DNA of 56,689 bases from Bacteroidota bacterium (GTDB taxonomy: Bacteria; Bacteroidota; Bacteroidia; Chitinophagales; Chitinophagaceae). Positions 1 to 8,154 of this stretch are shown piece after piece (the stretch's first letter is position 1; each line of letters begins with the position of its first letter). The position numbers and the translations under genes are program-made. Under the pieces are notes generated by a model. The model did no database searches and was not told the origin of the DNA. It saw only the letters and a program-made list of their open reading frames with translations. The stretch lies in NCBI GenBank assembly GCA_023415275.1, contig JAEZLJ010000038.1:1-56689 (forward strand), written 5' to 3'.

Positions 1-160
1 CATACTTTCAAAGAACTTGCTCCCTCCCTTACTTCCGGTAACCCCGAAAGATTACCCAAGAGAAAAAAGCCTTGGCAAGTGATAAGATTTCGAATCTTAT
101 AGGCCCTATCGCCTCACTTATTTTTTATCTAAAGAACTAGTAAAACCTTGTTTTTTTTCG
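1..160 (-). other. probable rRNA operon leader (transcribed leftward)
   Basis: No ORF is visible. Read on the minus strand, the segment follows three strong promoters and carries two copies of AGTTCTTT (positions 10-17 and 131-138), similar to boxA-like sequences found before 16S genes in Bacteroidota. A hairpin with 8-bp arms (82-89 and 93-100, loop TCG) lies between them. Together these suggest the precursor leader of an rRNA operon whose 16S gene would lie left of position 1. The rRNA gene itself is not in the window, so this is inference. Confidence 0.5.
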
Positions 161-165
161 GACTG

Positions 166-198
166 CAAAGATACGGTTACTTTACTATTCAAAACAAA
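166..198 (-). promoter_or_regulatory. TAnnTTTG promoter, proximal of three
   Basis: On the minus strand TATCTTTG (173-166) is the -7 element. A TTTG (198-195) lies 21 nt upstream, matching the Bacteroidota housekeeping consensus; a second TTTG (193-190) has a 16-nt spacer. This is the promoter nearest to the left edge. Confidence 0.7.
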
Positions 199-280
199 TT
201 TTTCAGACTTATTATTCACAAAAAACTGTGAAGGAAATTTGTGTTTTTTTACTGTTAACCGTTCGTTCAAAAAGCGGATG

Positions 281-312
281 CAAAGATAAGTAAGTATTTG
301 ATAACCAACAAA
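281..312 (-). promoter_or_regulatory. TAnnTTTG promoter, middle of three
   Basis: Minus-strand TATCTTTG (288-281) with TTTG (312-309) exactly 20 nt upstream. The start region reads GCATCCGCT, identical to that of the distal promoter at 399-431, which suggests duplicated promoters of one strong transcription unit. Confidence 0.75.
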
Positions 313-336
313 TTAATTTGCAATCCTACTGCTAAA

Positions 337-361
337 AAAATGTAAAAGCATTTTACATTTT
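337..361 (-). terminator. AT-rich hairpin, possible truA terminator
   Basis: An 11-bp perfect stem (337-347 with 351-361, loop GCA) is followed by a T run on the minus strand. It lies 90 nt past the truA stop codon. The stem is almost entirely A-T, so it would be weak. The distal promoter (399-431) is upstream of it, so transcripts from that promoter would have to read through. Confidence 0.4.
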
Positions 362-398
362 CCTACCTGATTCATGACCGATTTTTAAAGAGCGGATG

Positions 399-431
399 CA
401 AAGATACGGGGCATTGGTGATACCTTCCAAA
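399..431 (-). promoter_or_regulatory. TAnnTTTG promoter, distal of three
   Basis: Minus-strand TATCTTTG (406-399) with TTTG (431-428) 21 nt upstream. It sits between the truA stop and the AT-rich hairpin and shares the initial transcribed sequence GCATCCGCT with the middle promoter, 118 bp away. Confidence 0.7.
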
Positions 432-450
432 TCATTTGAAAAAATATTTG

Positions 451-1215
451 CTAAATAGCCTGCAAATGCAAGCCCGGTGCAGGAAAATAATTTTGCGGAT
501 AAGCCACCTTCTTTAAATACAAGCCTGTGGAAGGCACAGAAAAACCACATTTCTCCTCCTTATTAAATAAGCTTTCAAAAGCTTCCATGGAAAGTTGCCC
601 TCTACCCACCTTCAGCATAGAAGCAGTCAGCAACCGAACCATTCCCCGTAAAAAACGATTTCCCTCTATATTATATACCAGTCCCTCTCCTTCTTCCAGC
701 CATTGACTGACAGTGATCGAGCAATTAAAATTCTTAACCTGCGTGTTGGTTTTGCAAAATGCAAAGAACCTGGATTGCTCCCTTACTATCATAGCCGCCT
801 GCTGCATCAGGTTCAAATCAAGCCTGTAGGGATAAAAATGGGAAAGCTCCTGCACAAATGGATCTTTGGACCGGTGAATGCGGTAAATATATTCCCTGCT
901 AATGGCATCAAAGCGGGAGTGCGCCCCGTCAGGCATCCGGAACAAAGCTTTTACCACTATATCCTGGGGCAGAATGGCATTCATCTTATATATAAACTGC
1001 GGATTAATAGCTCCTTCGTGGTCAAAATGAAAGAAATTCTGCAGGGCATGCACGCCTGCATCTGTCCTGGAGGAGCCTGTGAGGCTTACGGCTTCCCTGT
1101 GCAATACTTTGAAGGTATCTTCCACAACCGATTGAATGGTAATAGCATTTTCCTGTACCTGGAAACCACTGAATGCCGTCCCTTTATAAGCTAGTTCTAA
1201 AAAATACCGGGGCAT
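451..1215 (-). CDS. truA: tRNA pseudouridine synthase A
   Basis: The product is a 254-residue TruA, which converts uridines 38-40 of the tRNA anticodon arm to pseudouridine in the cytoplasm. The family motif SSRTDAGVHA is at residues 48-57, with the catalytic aspartate at residue 52. The length matches the bacterial family. The N-terminus (MPRYFLELAYKGTAFSGFQ) is the usual one, so the ATG at 1215 is secure. The gene starts one base after the stop codon of the DUF4476 gene and is probably cotranscribed with it. Confidence 0.95.
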   Translation of the reverse strand: MPRYFLELAYKGTAFSGFQVQENAITIQSVVEDTFKVLHREAVSLTGSSRTDAGVHALQNFFHFDHEGAINPQFIYKMNAILPQDIVVKALFRMPDGAHSRFDAISREYIYRIHRSKDPFVQELSHFYPYRLDLNLMQQAAMIVREQSRFFAFCKTNTQVKNFNCSITVSQWLEEGEGLVYNIEGNRFLRGMVRLLTASMLKVGRGQLSMEAFESLFNKEEKCGFSVPSTGLYLKKVAYPQNYFPAPGLHLQAI

Positions 1216-1216
1216 A

Positions 1217-2662
1217 TTATTCGCCTATTAAAGCCTTGAACCTCCTCGAGTAATAATCATCCTTGATCTCAGATTGAAGGGAAGGAAAGTTTTCCCGGTC
1301 TGATACGTGCATATAGGCAGCATCAAAAAACAAATATTTACCTGCAGAAGTCAGGAATAAAGAACTCAGGTATTTCACTTGTTCTGTAGTAAGGCATTTT
1401 GTTTTAAATACTTTTTTGGCTTCATCCACCATCAGTTCATCCGATTCTTCACTCGCCATATTCTTACGCAACCGGAAGAAGTCATTCTCCGATGCCTGGG
1501 CACGACACTTGGGTTTGGCCGGGATAATGCCCCTAACAGCTCTTTCCTCTTTTGTAGTTTCCTTATTAGTAACTGAATCTGACATTTGATCAGTAGCTGG
1601 AATATCCTTTGCCTTAGGCTCTTCTTTCTTTTCTTCAGATTTGACAGAAGAAGAAGGCTCCTTACCATTTTTGCTGGCAGGCTCGGCTTCTTTTTTAGCT
1701 TCCATGAATACTATACCTTCTTTCTGCGTAGTATCATGATCTTTAAAAATGATTTTGGGATTGGGGATCAACATCCTGACCGTATCTACATGGTCGCCCT
1801 CCTTATCAAAAAATACCAATCCAAATCCTTCAGAAGTAAAGCTTTCGGAATATTTCTTAATGACAGATCTTTGAAAAGGCTGTTCAGTAGCTACAGGGGC
1901 AGTACTTGTTGCAGGTTCTGAAGAACTGTTAGCTACCTCATTTTTTACCTCCGTTTGCTTTGGCTCTTGGGTCAAAACAGTTGCCTGATTATTATCGGCT
2001 GCTACCTGGTTGGCAGATGATGTGGGCGGCATAGGTGCTGTGGTCGTCGTATCTTTTACCACTGCGGGTTCCTCAGGCGTTGTCTTTTGGGTGATAACAG
2101 TGGTTGAAGATGATGAAGGCTCCGACACAGGCACCGGTGGCTCCGTGGATTTTTCTACAGGTTTCGGCGTATCTACATCTTTCTTTTTAGAAACTGCTGT
2201 TGCCGCATCTGCTTTAGAAAACACGGGTGTCATTAATAAAGAAGAATCATTGGAAGCCTTTGACAACATGGCGCTAAACGCATCCTTCCTTGGTTCATAG
2301 GTTACGTTGGCCATACCTTCCATCCGAACCGGGTTAATTACAGCCTGGCTTTGCAGGTCGGCAAGGGCAAACTCGTTTCCACTTGTTTTGATGGAATAGC
2401 CATGATCATGACCTTGCACTTTTAATTGAAATCTTGATTCCTTTCCTCCCAGGCCAGGCACTCCAATAAAAAAAGTATAGCTGCTATCCGCAAGGTTGGG
2501 AAATACCAGGTAGCCAGGGGCGGCCGAGCTGTAGATCTTATCTCCCATTCTTACATAGAACGGAATTCCATTTTCTGACTCCAGGTAGATAAAATATTGC
2601 TGTTGAGCGAATACGGAATGAATAATCAAAAAGAAAAAAGAAGAAAGGAGCAATCTTTTCAT
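1217..2662 (-). CDS. secreted DUF4476 domain protein
   Basis: The product has about 481 residues and unknown function. Starting at the ATG at 2662 (rather than an in-frame TTG nine bases upstream) gives a clean signal peptide, MKRLLLSSFFFLIIHSVFA, followed by QQQ. An N-terminal beta-rich segment of about 110 residues comes first. Then follows a long low-complexity linker rich in Ser, Thr, Pro, Glu and Lys (about residues 150-380). The last 90 residues resemble DUF4476, a helical C-terminal domain of exported Bacteroidota proteins, with the motif ENDFFRLRKNMASEESDELM. The linker suggests an extended tether in the periplasm or at the surface. It precedes truA with no functional link evident. 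Confidence 0.8.
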   Translation of the reverse strand: MKRLLLSSFFFLIIHSVFAQQQYFIYLESENGIPFYVRMGDKIYSSAAPGYLVFPNLADSSYTFFIGVPGLGGKESRFQLKVQGHDHGYSIKTSGNEFALADLQSQAVINPVRMEGMANVTYEPRKDAFSAMLSKASNDSSLLMTPVFSKADAATAVSKKKDVDTPKPVEKSTEPPVPVSEPSSSSTTVITQKTTPEEPAVVKDTTTTAPMPPTSSANQVAADNNQATVLTQEPKQTEVKNEVANSSSEPATSTAPVATEQPFQRSVIKKYSESFTSEGFGLVFFDKEGDHVDTVRMLIPNPKIIFKDHDTTQKEGIVFMEAKKEAEPASKNGKEPSSSVKSEEKKEEPKAKDIPATDQMSDSVTNKETTKEERAVRGIIPAKPKCRAQASENDFFRLRKNMASEESDELMVDEAKKVFKTKCLTTEQVKYLSSLFLTSAGKYLFFDAAYMHVSDRENFPSLQSEIKDDYYSRRFKALIGE

Positions 2663-2960
2663 GTATCTCAAAATTAATGGAATTCACCGTAAGTGGTTGG
2701 CTAGACACGCTTTCAGATACCCGATATTAATCATATTATGCCTTAAATATTTAGATTCATTGTTAGAAGGAAGTCAAAATTATGCCTGCACTTTGATTTG
2801 ATAATTTTCCAGCTACTCTTTAGCTTTTTAAATGCCTGGCAAAGTTGGAATACCCGGCATATGCTGCCTTACTTTTTCCGACTAAAATACTTAAACAAAG
2901 CAAGTTGGCTTTGGTTCCCGGGATTGACTAATACCTCTAAAAGATTCCTGTCCCCTTTGC

Positions 2961-3010
2961 CAAATCCGTATTTATACCCCTAACCTGTTAAGTCAAATCC
3001 GTACATATAC
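2961..3010. repeat. 17-bp imperfect direct repeat
   Basis: CAAATCCGTATTTATAC (2961-2977) and CAAATCCGTACATATAC (2994-3010) match at 15 of 17 positions, 33 bp apart start to start. They lie in the 746-bp non-coding region 2663-3408. That region also holds the palindromic repeat at 3057-3146 and a terminator at 3356-3382, and I see no gene in it. Confidence 0.6.
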
Positions 3011-3056
3011 AATAACTGTAAAGCTTTTTCAGTACAAGACACTCCTATCAACCCAG

Positions 3057-3146
3057 GGGATATCCCATAGATAACCCATAGATGTCCCATAGATATCCCA
3101 TAGATATTCCAACGTTTATAGAGTTGGAACATCCTTGGGATATCCC
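3057..3146. repeat. 11-bp tandem repeat framed by GGGATATCCC palindromes
   Basis: Four and a half copies of an 11-bp unit (consensus GATATCCCATA) run from 3059 to 3111. They continue into a hairpin with 7-bp arms TTCCAAC (3107-3113) and GTTGGAA (3123-3129). The perfect palindrome GGGATATCCC stands at both edges (3057-3066 and 3137-3146). An open frame crosses the repeat on the minus strand but its translation is low-complexity and not credible. The make-up suggests a dispersed intergenic element. Confidence 0.7.
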
Positions 3147-3355
3147 TGGCTTATCCCCGGATTGACCCCGGTATATCCTTGAGAAATCATTACCGGAAAT
3201 TAAAATTTCGAAGTAATAAGTGCGGCAAAAAAGGGGAAATGGACAAGGATTCAACCAGGCGTTTACAATCAGTAGCAGAGGAAATAAATTAAGCGGTCTG
3301 TAATAAGAACTCTTTTTATGGTTTTTAGAAAAAGAGGCCTGCCAGATGTTACGAT

Positions 3356-3382
3356 AAAAAAAGAAAGCGGTCGATGACCGCT
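3356..3382 (-). terminator. intrinsic terminator of the 59-aa gene
   Basis: The stem AGCGGTC/GACCGCT (3366-3372 and 3376-3382) with a 3-nt loop is followed by a T run on the minus strand. It lies 27 nt past the stop codon of the small gene at 3409-3588, supporting that gene as a real transcription unit. Confidence 0.85.
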
Positions 3383-3408
3383 CTCGTAGTTTAATTATTT
3401 GATAGGAA

Positions 3409-3588
3409 TCATCCCATGGCATGTTGTCCCAATCTTTCAACCTTGCCTAATCCATCATTCATGGTGCGGTAGGCATCCTTTGCACTATTTTCAATGGTTT
3501 TTTGATCTGAATTGCGGTTTCTCAGGTATAGTATCACTCCCGCTGTAGCTGCTCCAACGGCAGTGGCCGCCATCAATATCTTTTTCAT
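3409..3588 (-). CDS. small membrane-anchored protein, 59 aa
   Basis: This short gene encodes 59 residues. It opens with MKKILMAATAVGAATAGVIL, one hydrophobic glycine/alanine-rich segment that could be a membrane anchor or a signal peptide. A short charged helix-prone tail follows, containing RNRNSDQKTIENSAKDAY. The pattern resembles small YtxH-like stress or envelope proteins, but I do not recognise a specific family. A clean intrinsic terminator lies just downstream, which argues that it is expressed. Function unknown. Confidence 0.65.
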   Translation of the reverse strand: MKKILMAATAVGAATAGVILYLRNRNSDQKTIENSAKDAYRTMNDGLGKVERLGQHAMG

Positions 3589-3635
3589 ACGCTATAATTT
3601 GATAACAGTTCTACAATTCACATACCAACACCATG

Positions 3636-3666
3636 AAAAAGCTAAAGGCTTGCAAAGCAAGCCTTT
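3636..3666 (-). terminator. intrinsic terminator of the lemA/TPM operon
   Basis: The perfect stem AAAGGCTTGC/GCAAGCCTTT (3644-3653 and 3657-3666) with loop AAA is followed on the minus strand by an interrupted T run. It lies 25 nt past the last gene of the lemA operon. Confidence 0.75.
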
Positions 3667-3690
3667 ATGAAAAAAAGTTATATTGTTTAC

Positions 3691-4476
3691 TTACCAGCCT
3701 CCACCGGCTCCTCCGCCGCCACCGCCACCGCCGCCAAAGCCTCCAAAACCTCCACCTCCGAATCCACCTCCTCCACCGCCACCAAAGCCGCCGCCTCCGA
3801 ATCCGCCCGGGAAGATGACTGGACCGCCAAAACCCCTGTAACCCCGTCTTGACATAAAGCCACCACCACGGTTACTGCCACCGCCAAATATATTAAAGAT
3901 GAAAATGAGGATGATTATGGCAAGGATGATCTTACCAAGGCTGATTCCAGATCCTCTTCCGCGGTTGCCATAGCCTTCAGGCGCCTTGTATTCTCCCGCC
4001 GCAGCTTTAAAGATGGAAGTGGTGGCATTATCAAAACCCCGGTAATAGTTGCTTTCCCTGAAGTTAGGGAGGATGTCCTTGTCAATAATGGACTGCGCCG
4101 TGATGTCAGGCACTACGCCTTCCATACCATAACCGGTGGCTATCCAAATCTTACGATCGGCTATGGCAGCCAGGATGACAATGCCGTTATCTTTATCCTT
4201 ATTGCCTACCCCCCATTTTCTTAATATTCCCAGGGCTACATCATCAATAGCATAGTCGTTCGTGGTTTGTATGGTCACTACAGCTATCTGGTTAGATGTG
4301 CTGTCATCATAGGCTACCAGCTTTCTTTCTAATGTCTCTACCTGCTCGGGGGTCAATACATGGGCAAAATCATTGACCAACCTGGGTGGGTTAGGCCGCG
4401 GGGGAATTATCTTATCTATCTGCGCGAAAGCGTTCACGCAAAGGATAAGAGATATGATCAGTAGTAGTTTCTTCAT
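3691..4476 (-). CDS. TPM-domain (YgcG-like) exported protein with Gly-rich tail
   Basis: The 261-residue product starts with a signal peptide (MKKLLLIISLILCVNAFAQ). A TPM domain follows at about residues 30-160, containing LVNDFAHVLTPEQVETLE and DNGIVILAA. Then come one membrane segment near residues 180-200 and a long Gly/Phe/Arg-rich C-terminal tail. TPM (TPM_phosphatase) proteins are envelope proteins of poorly defined role, often encoded next to lemA, as here. It is the last gene of a three-gene operon: lemA, a soluble TPM protein, then this one. The gap to the middle gene is 3 nt. Confidence 0.85.
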   Translation of the reverse strand: MKKLLLIISLILCVNAFAQIDKIIPPRPNPPRLVNDFAHVLTPEQVETLERKLVAYDDSTSNQIAVVTIQTTNDYAIDDVALGILRKWGVGNKDKDNGIVILAAIADRKIWIATGYGMEGVVPDITAQSIIDKDILPNFRESNYYRGFDNATTSIFKAAAGEYKAPEGYGNRGRGSGISLGKIILAIIILIFIFNIFGGGSNRGGGFMSRRGYRGFGGPVIFPGGFGGGGFGGGGGGGFGGGGFGGFGGGGGGGGGAGGGW

Positions 4477-4479
4477 TCT

Positions 4480-4938
4480 TTACCTGCCAAAAACAATTTC
4501 ATCGGGCAGTTCATTTTTATCAGTGTCCTTATTATAGGGGAAGTAGTGTTGTAAAGCCTGGCCAAGATCTGTTATGGCCAGGCAAATACCTTCGGCAAGT
4601 TGTTCATGTTTGAACCGCTGCAGCATTTTAAGTACTTCGGTTTTCCAGTATTCATCACCTACTTTCTGGTGAATGCCCTGGTCTCCAAATATAGCTGCCT
4701 GTTTATCTTTAACTGCTACATATACCAATGTAGCGTTACGCTCATCTGTTTGATCCATTTCCAACTTGAAAAAAACCTCCTTAGCCCTGTCCAATGCATC
4801 TACGAACCTGCATTTAGATTCTATAAATACACGTACTTCTCCACTGGTGTTGTGCTCTGCCTGTTTAATGGCAGCTACAAGACTTTGTTTTTCAGCCTCA
4901 GTGAAAAACTCCACTTTCTTTTGCCAGGGTAATCTCAC
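4480..4938 (-). CDS. TPM-domain protein without signal peptide
   Basis: The 152-residue product has a TPM-like fold: FFTEAEKQSLVAAIKQAEHN, then SGEVRVFIESKC and ATLVYVAVKDKQAAIFGDQG. No signal peptide or membrane segment is visible, so it may be cytoplasmic or depend on its partners. The start is a GTG at 4938 whose G is also the last base of the lemA TAG stop, so translation is probably coupled. It is the middle gene of the lemA-TPM-TPM operon, a common arrangement in Bacteroidota. The biochemical function is unknown. Confidence 0.85.
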   Translation of the reverse strand: MRLPWQKKVEFFTEAEKQSLVAAIKQAEHNTSGEVRVFIESKCRFVDALDRAKEVFFKLEMDQTDERNATLVYVAVKDKQAAIFGDQGIHQKVGDEYWKTEVLKMLQRFKHEQLAEGICLAITDLGQALQHYFPYNKDTDKNELPDEIVFGR

Positions 4939-5576
4939 TACTTTCTGGTTGTATCAAAGTTGGTAGATGGAGCTTTTTGAGGTTCGCCAAAATCAACGGT
5001 TGGCGCACGCTCAGAGCCCGGATCTGCAGTGAAACCTGTTCGAGGCTTAAAGCCCATGATACCAGCAAATATGTTGGTAGGGAATGAACGCACCTTTGTA
5101 TTGTACGTTTGCACGGCATCGTTAAAATCATTACGTGATACCTTGATGCGGTTCTCGGTTCCCTCCAGCTGTGTTTGCAGATTTCGGAAGGCATCGTTAG
5201 CCCGCAGGTTTGGATATTGCTCCACGGTCACCAACAAACGGCTTAAGGATCCGGAGAGTTGGGCCTGTGCCTGCTGGAATTTTTGAATATTCTCGTCGGT
5301 GAGGTTATCAGGATTGATTTGCATGGAGGTAGCCCTTGCCCTGGCATTCACTACATCATTCAGGGTTCCACGCTCGAAATTGGCTTCTCCTTTAACAGTA
5401 TTTACCAGGTTAGGTATCAGGTCTGCACGACGCTGGTAATCACTTTGAACCTTGTTCCAGGCATTCTTTACAGTTTCATCCTGGCCTACAAGGCTGTTAT
5501 AACTGCCGCATCCTGCAAAAAGTAGGACAACTACCAGTATTAAAACGATCCAAATGACCGGGCTTGTACTTCTCAT
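4938..5576 (-). CDS. lemA: LemA family protein
   Basis: The 212-residue product has an N-terminal membrane or lipoprotein segment (VIWIVLILVVVLLFAGCGSYN) and the LemA signature region QDETVKNAWNKVQSDYQRRADL followed by IPNLVNTVKGEANFE. I chose the ATG at 5576 over an in-frame TTG at 5624, because the added 16 residues would precede the transmembrane start. LemA proteins form helical bundles at the cell envelope and have no agreed function. It is the first gene of the operon with two TPM-domain proteins. Confidence 0.9.
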   Translation of the reverse strand: MRSTSPVIWIVLILVVVLLFAGCGSYNSLVGQDETVKNAWNKVQSDYQRRADLIPNLVNTVKGEANFERGTLNDVVNARARATSMQINPDNLTDENIQKFQQAQAQLSGSLSRLLVTVEQYPNLRANDAFRNLQTQLEGTENRIKVSRNDFNDAVQTYNTKVRSFPTNIFAGIMGFKPRTGFTADPGSERAPTVDFGEPQKAPSTNFDTTRK

Positions 5577-5663
5577 GTTTTTAAATTTAGATTTAAGATA
5601 GTTTAAAAGTAAAGATGAGTTCAATCAAATTATGCACCATGTTCTGAAAGTGCTATTTTGACA

Positions 5664-6854
5664 TTATATCAAAGCGGCTATGCCTGGCAGTTCCTTACCT
5701 TCAAAAAACTCGAGCATGGCTCCGCCACCTGTTGATACATAACTTACTTTGTCAGCAAATCCAAATTGGTTGACTGCTGACACACTATCTCCTCCACCTA
5801 CCAGGGTAAAGGCACCTTTTTGGGTGGCGTCAGCTACGGCCTGCGCTACACACCTGGTTCCATGCTGGAATTTTTCCATTTCAAAAACACCCATCGGACC
5901 ATTCCACAAAACTGTTTTGGAATCGTGAATGACCTTGGTAAACATATCACAAGCCAGGGCGCCAATGTCAAGACCCATCCAACCATCAGGAATAGTATTG
6001 CTTAAGGCTGAAGAGATCTCTGCATCTGCTGCAAATTTATCTGCAATGATGGAATCTGATGGCAGGTGAATGTTCACACCTTTGGCTTCAGCTTTCTTAA
6101 GCAGTTCTGCTGCAGTATCTATACGGTCTTCCTCCACCAACGACTTTCCCACATGACCACCCATTGCCTTATAAAATGTGTAGGCCATGCCACCACCAAT
6201 GATGATATCCGTGGCTCTTTCCAAAAGATTTTCAATGATCAATATCTTATCCGACACTTTGGCGCCACCTATGATAGCAGTAAATGGCTTCTCTGAATTG
6301 TGAAGCACCTTTTCAGCACTGGCTACTTCACTATTCATGAGCAAACCAAACATTTTATCCTCAGGCTTAAAGAATTTAGCTATGATGGCTGTACTGGCAT
6401 GTGCCCTGTGCGCTGTTCCAAATGCATCATTAATATATACATCTCCCAGTTTGGATAACTTCTCTGCAAAGTTTTCATCACCCTTTTCTTCCTGCTTGTA
6501 AAAACGGAGGTTTTCCAATAGCAATACTTCGCCCGGCTTCAGCGCCTGTGATTTTTGCACCGCTTCTTCACCTATGCAATCATTAGCAAATTGAACATCA
6601 GTTCCAAGCAATTCACTTAAATGCTTTACCAGGTGCTTCAAGGAATATTTATCAGTGGGGCCATCTTTGGGCCGGCCAAGATGTGACATCAGAATAACAC
6701 TGCCACCATCAGAAAGTATTTTTTTGATGGTAGGCACTGCCGCCCTCATCCTGGTATCGTCTGTAATATTATACTGTTCATCAAGGGGCACGTTAAAGTC
6801 TACCCTGATCAATGCTTTTTTCCCGGAGAAATTATAGTCTTGAAACTTGCTCAT
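5664..6854 (-). CDS. pgk: phosphoglycerate kinase
   Basis: The 396-residue product matches the usual length. It transfers phosphate from 1,3-bisphosphoglycerate to ADP in glycolysis, in the cytoplasm. Visible signatures are RVDFNVPLD near the N-terminus, ILMSHLGRPK, the hinge-region segment FTAIIGGAKVSDKI and the C-terminal nucleotide loop GGGDSVSAVNQFG. It lies downstream of gap on the same strand, but a strong terminator (6967-6994) separates them, so the two glycolytic genes are neighbours rather than one simple operon. Confidence 0.97.
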   Translation of the reverse strand: MSKFQDYNFSGKKALIRVDFNVPLDEQYNITDDTRMRAAVPTIKKILSDGGSVILMSHLGRPKDGPTDKYSLKHLVKHLSELLGTDVQFANDCIGEEAVQKSQALKPGEVLLLENLRFYKQEEKGDENFAEKLSKLGDVYINDAFGTAHRAHASTAIIAKFFKPEDKMFGLLMNSEVASAEKVLHNSEKPFTAIIGGAKVSDKILIIENLLERATDIIIGGGMAYTFYKAMGGHVGKSLVEEDRIDTAAELLKKAEAKGVNIHLPSDSIIADKFAADAEISSALSNTIPDGWMGLDIGALACDMFTKVIHDSKTVLWNGPMGVFEMEKFQHGTRCVAQAVADATQKGAFTLVGGGDSVSAVNQFGFADKVSYVSTGGGAMLEFFEGKELPGIAALI

Positions 6855-6964
6855 GAATCTTATGTTTTGGAAATATGCTTAAAGTTAAATGCAAAATGAA
6901 TGGCAACCTGCCTTCCCCTGCCTTCTTTATATGTTCATGGAGGAAAAAGCTATGCATGGGCAAT

Positions 6965-6994
6965 AAAAAACCCCGAACATTTAGTCGGGGTTTT
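6965..6994 (-). terminator. intrinsic terminator of gap
   Basis: The stem AAAACCCCGA/TCGGGGTTTT (6967-6976 and 6985-6994) with an 8-nt loop continues into TTTTTTATT on the minus strand. It lies 14 nt past the gap stop codon. Confidence 0.9.
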
Positions 6995-7007
6995 CTTATT
7001 TGTTGTA

Positions 7008-8021
7008 TTATTTTTTAATGAGTGTAGCGAAATAATGAACGGTACGCACCAACTGTGATACATAGCTCATTTCATTATCATACCAGCTCACTGTACGAAC
7101 CAATTGGGTATCTCCCACGGTTTGCACCTTGGTCTGGGTAGCATCGAACAAACTACCATAGGTGATGCCTACGATATCGCTGCTAACGATCTCGTCTGTG
7201 GTATAACCGAAGCTTTCGTTGGAAGCAGCTTTCATAGCAGCATTCACTTCTTCAGCCGTGGTCTTTTTACCAAGAATAACTGTGAGCTCTGTCAAAGAGC
7301 CAGTAAGTGTAGGCACACGTTGAGCAGAACCATCCAGCTTGCCTTTCAGGCTTGGCAATACCAGGCCGATAGCCTTGGCGGCACCGGTGCTGTTAGGAAC
7401 AATGTTCTGGGCAGCAGCTCTTGCCCTGCGCAGGTCACCTTTTGGATGCGGAGCATCCTGTGTGTTCTGATCATTGGTATATGCGTGAACGGTGGTCATT
7501 AACCCGTTAACGATTCCATAGGTATCTTCCAACACCTTGGCCATTGGGGCAAGACAGTTGGTAGTACAGGAAGCGCAACTGATGATAGTTTCAGAACCAT
7601 CAAGGATATCATGGTTCACATTGAAAACGATGGTCTTCAGATCCCCGGTGGCAGGTGCAGAGATCACCACTTTTTTAGCGCCGGCAGTTATGTGAGCCTC
7701 GGCTTTTGTCTTATCTGTGAAGAAGCCAGTACACTCCAACACTACATCCACCTGGTGGGAACCCCATGGAATTTGTGCAGGATCTTTCTGTGCATATATC
7801 TTGATCTCATTACCGTTTACGATAATAGAATTGTCAGTAGAAGTAACTTCATGGCCAAAGCGACCCTGTGCAGAGTCATATTTTAATAGATGTGCCAATA
7901 CTTTAGGGCTGGTCAAATCATTGATGGCTACCACATCAATTCCTTCCATATTATAGATCTGGCGGAAAACCAGGCGGCCAATCCTACCAAAACCATTAAT
8001 GGCAACTTTAACAGTACTCAT
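7008..8021 (-). CDS. gap: glyceraldehyde-3-phosphate dehydrogenase, type I
   Basis: The 337-residue product carries the NAD-binding start KVAINGFGRIGRLVFRQ and the active-site motif SCASCTTNCLAP, with the catalytic cysteine at residue 152. The C-terminal SWYDNEMSYVSQ is also typical. It catalyses NAD-dependent oxidative phosphorylation of glyceraldehyde 3-phosphate. The neighbouring pgk product performs the next glycolytic step. On the minus strand TAACTTCG (8059-8052), one base off the TAnnTTTG consensus, could be its promoter, giving a leader of about 25 nt. Confidence 0.97.
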   Translation of the reverse strand: MSTVKVAINGFGRIGRLVFRQIYNMEGIDVVAINDLTSPKVLAHLLKYDSAQGRFGHEVTSTDNSIIVNGNEIKIYAQKDPAQIPWGSHQVDVVLECTGFFTDKTKAEAHITAGAKKVVISAPATGDLKTIVFNVNHDILDGSETIISCASCTTNCLAPMAKVLEDTYGIVNGLMTTVHAYTNDQNTQDAPHPKGDLRRARAAAQNIVPNSTGAAKAIGLVLPSLKGKLDGSAQRVPTLTGSLTELTVILGKKTTAEEVNAAMKAASNESFGYTTDEIVSSDIVGITYGSLFDATQTKVQTVGDTQLVRTVSWYDNEMSYVSQLVRTVHYFATLIKK

Positions 8022-8154
8022 ATTTCTAGGTTTAATATTTTAAAATGCGGGGCGAAGTTAAAGAAGTTTACGGTTTCTGCTATGACGATTCTCAATCTGC
8101 AGGCTGCCCGGCCTCATATTGTATTCATGACAGTTCCATTATCGGGCATGCTAA

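Noticed and set aside
703..1194. Plus-strand open frame of 163 codons
   Set aside because: It is antisense to truA, which has clear catalytic motifs; the translation has no recognisable domain.
2798..2983. Plus-strand open frame of 61 codons in the 2663-3408 gap
   Set aside because: TTG start, no promoter or family features, and it runs into a direct repeat.
3059..3111. Possible CRISPR array
   Set aside because: The units are contiguous 11-bp copies with no spacers and there are no cas genes.
3048..3440. Minus-strand open frame of 130 codons across the tandem repeat
   Set aside because: It overlaps the small gene, its terminator and the repeat; its C-terminal part is just the translated 11-bp repeat.
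3667..3887. Ser/Thr- and Val/Ala-rich frames over the TPM gene 3' end
   Set aside because: They are shadow frames of the glycine-rich codon repeats of the TPM protein tail.
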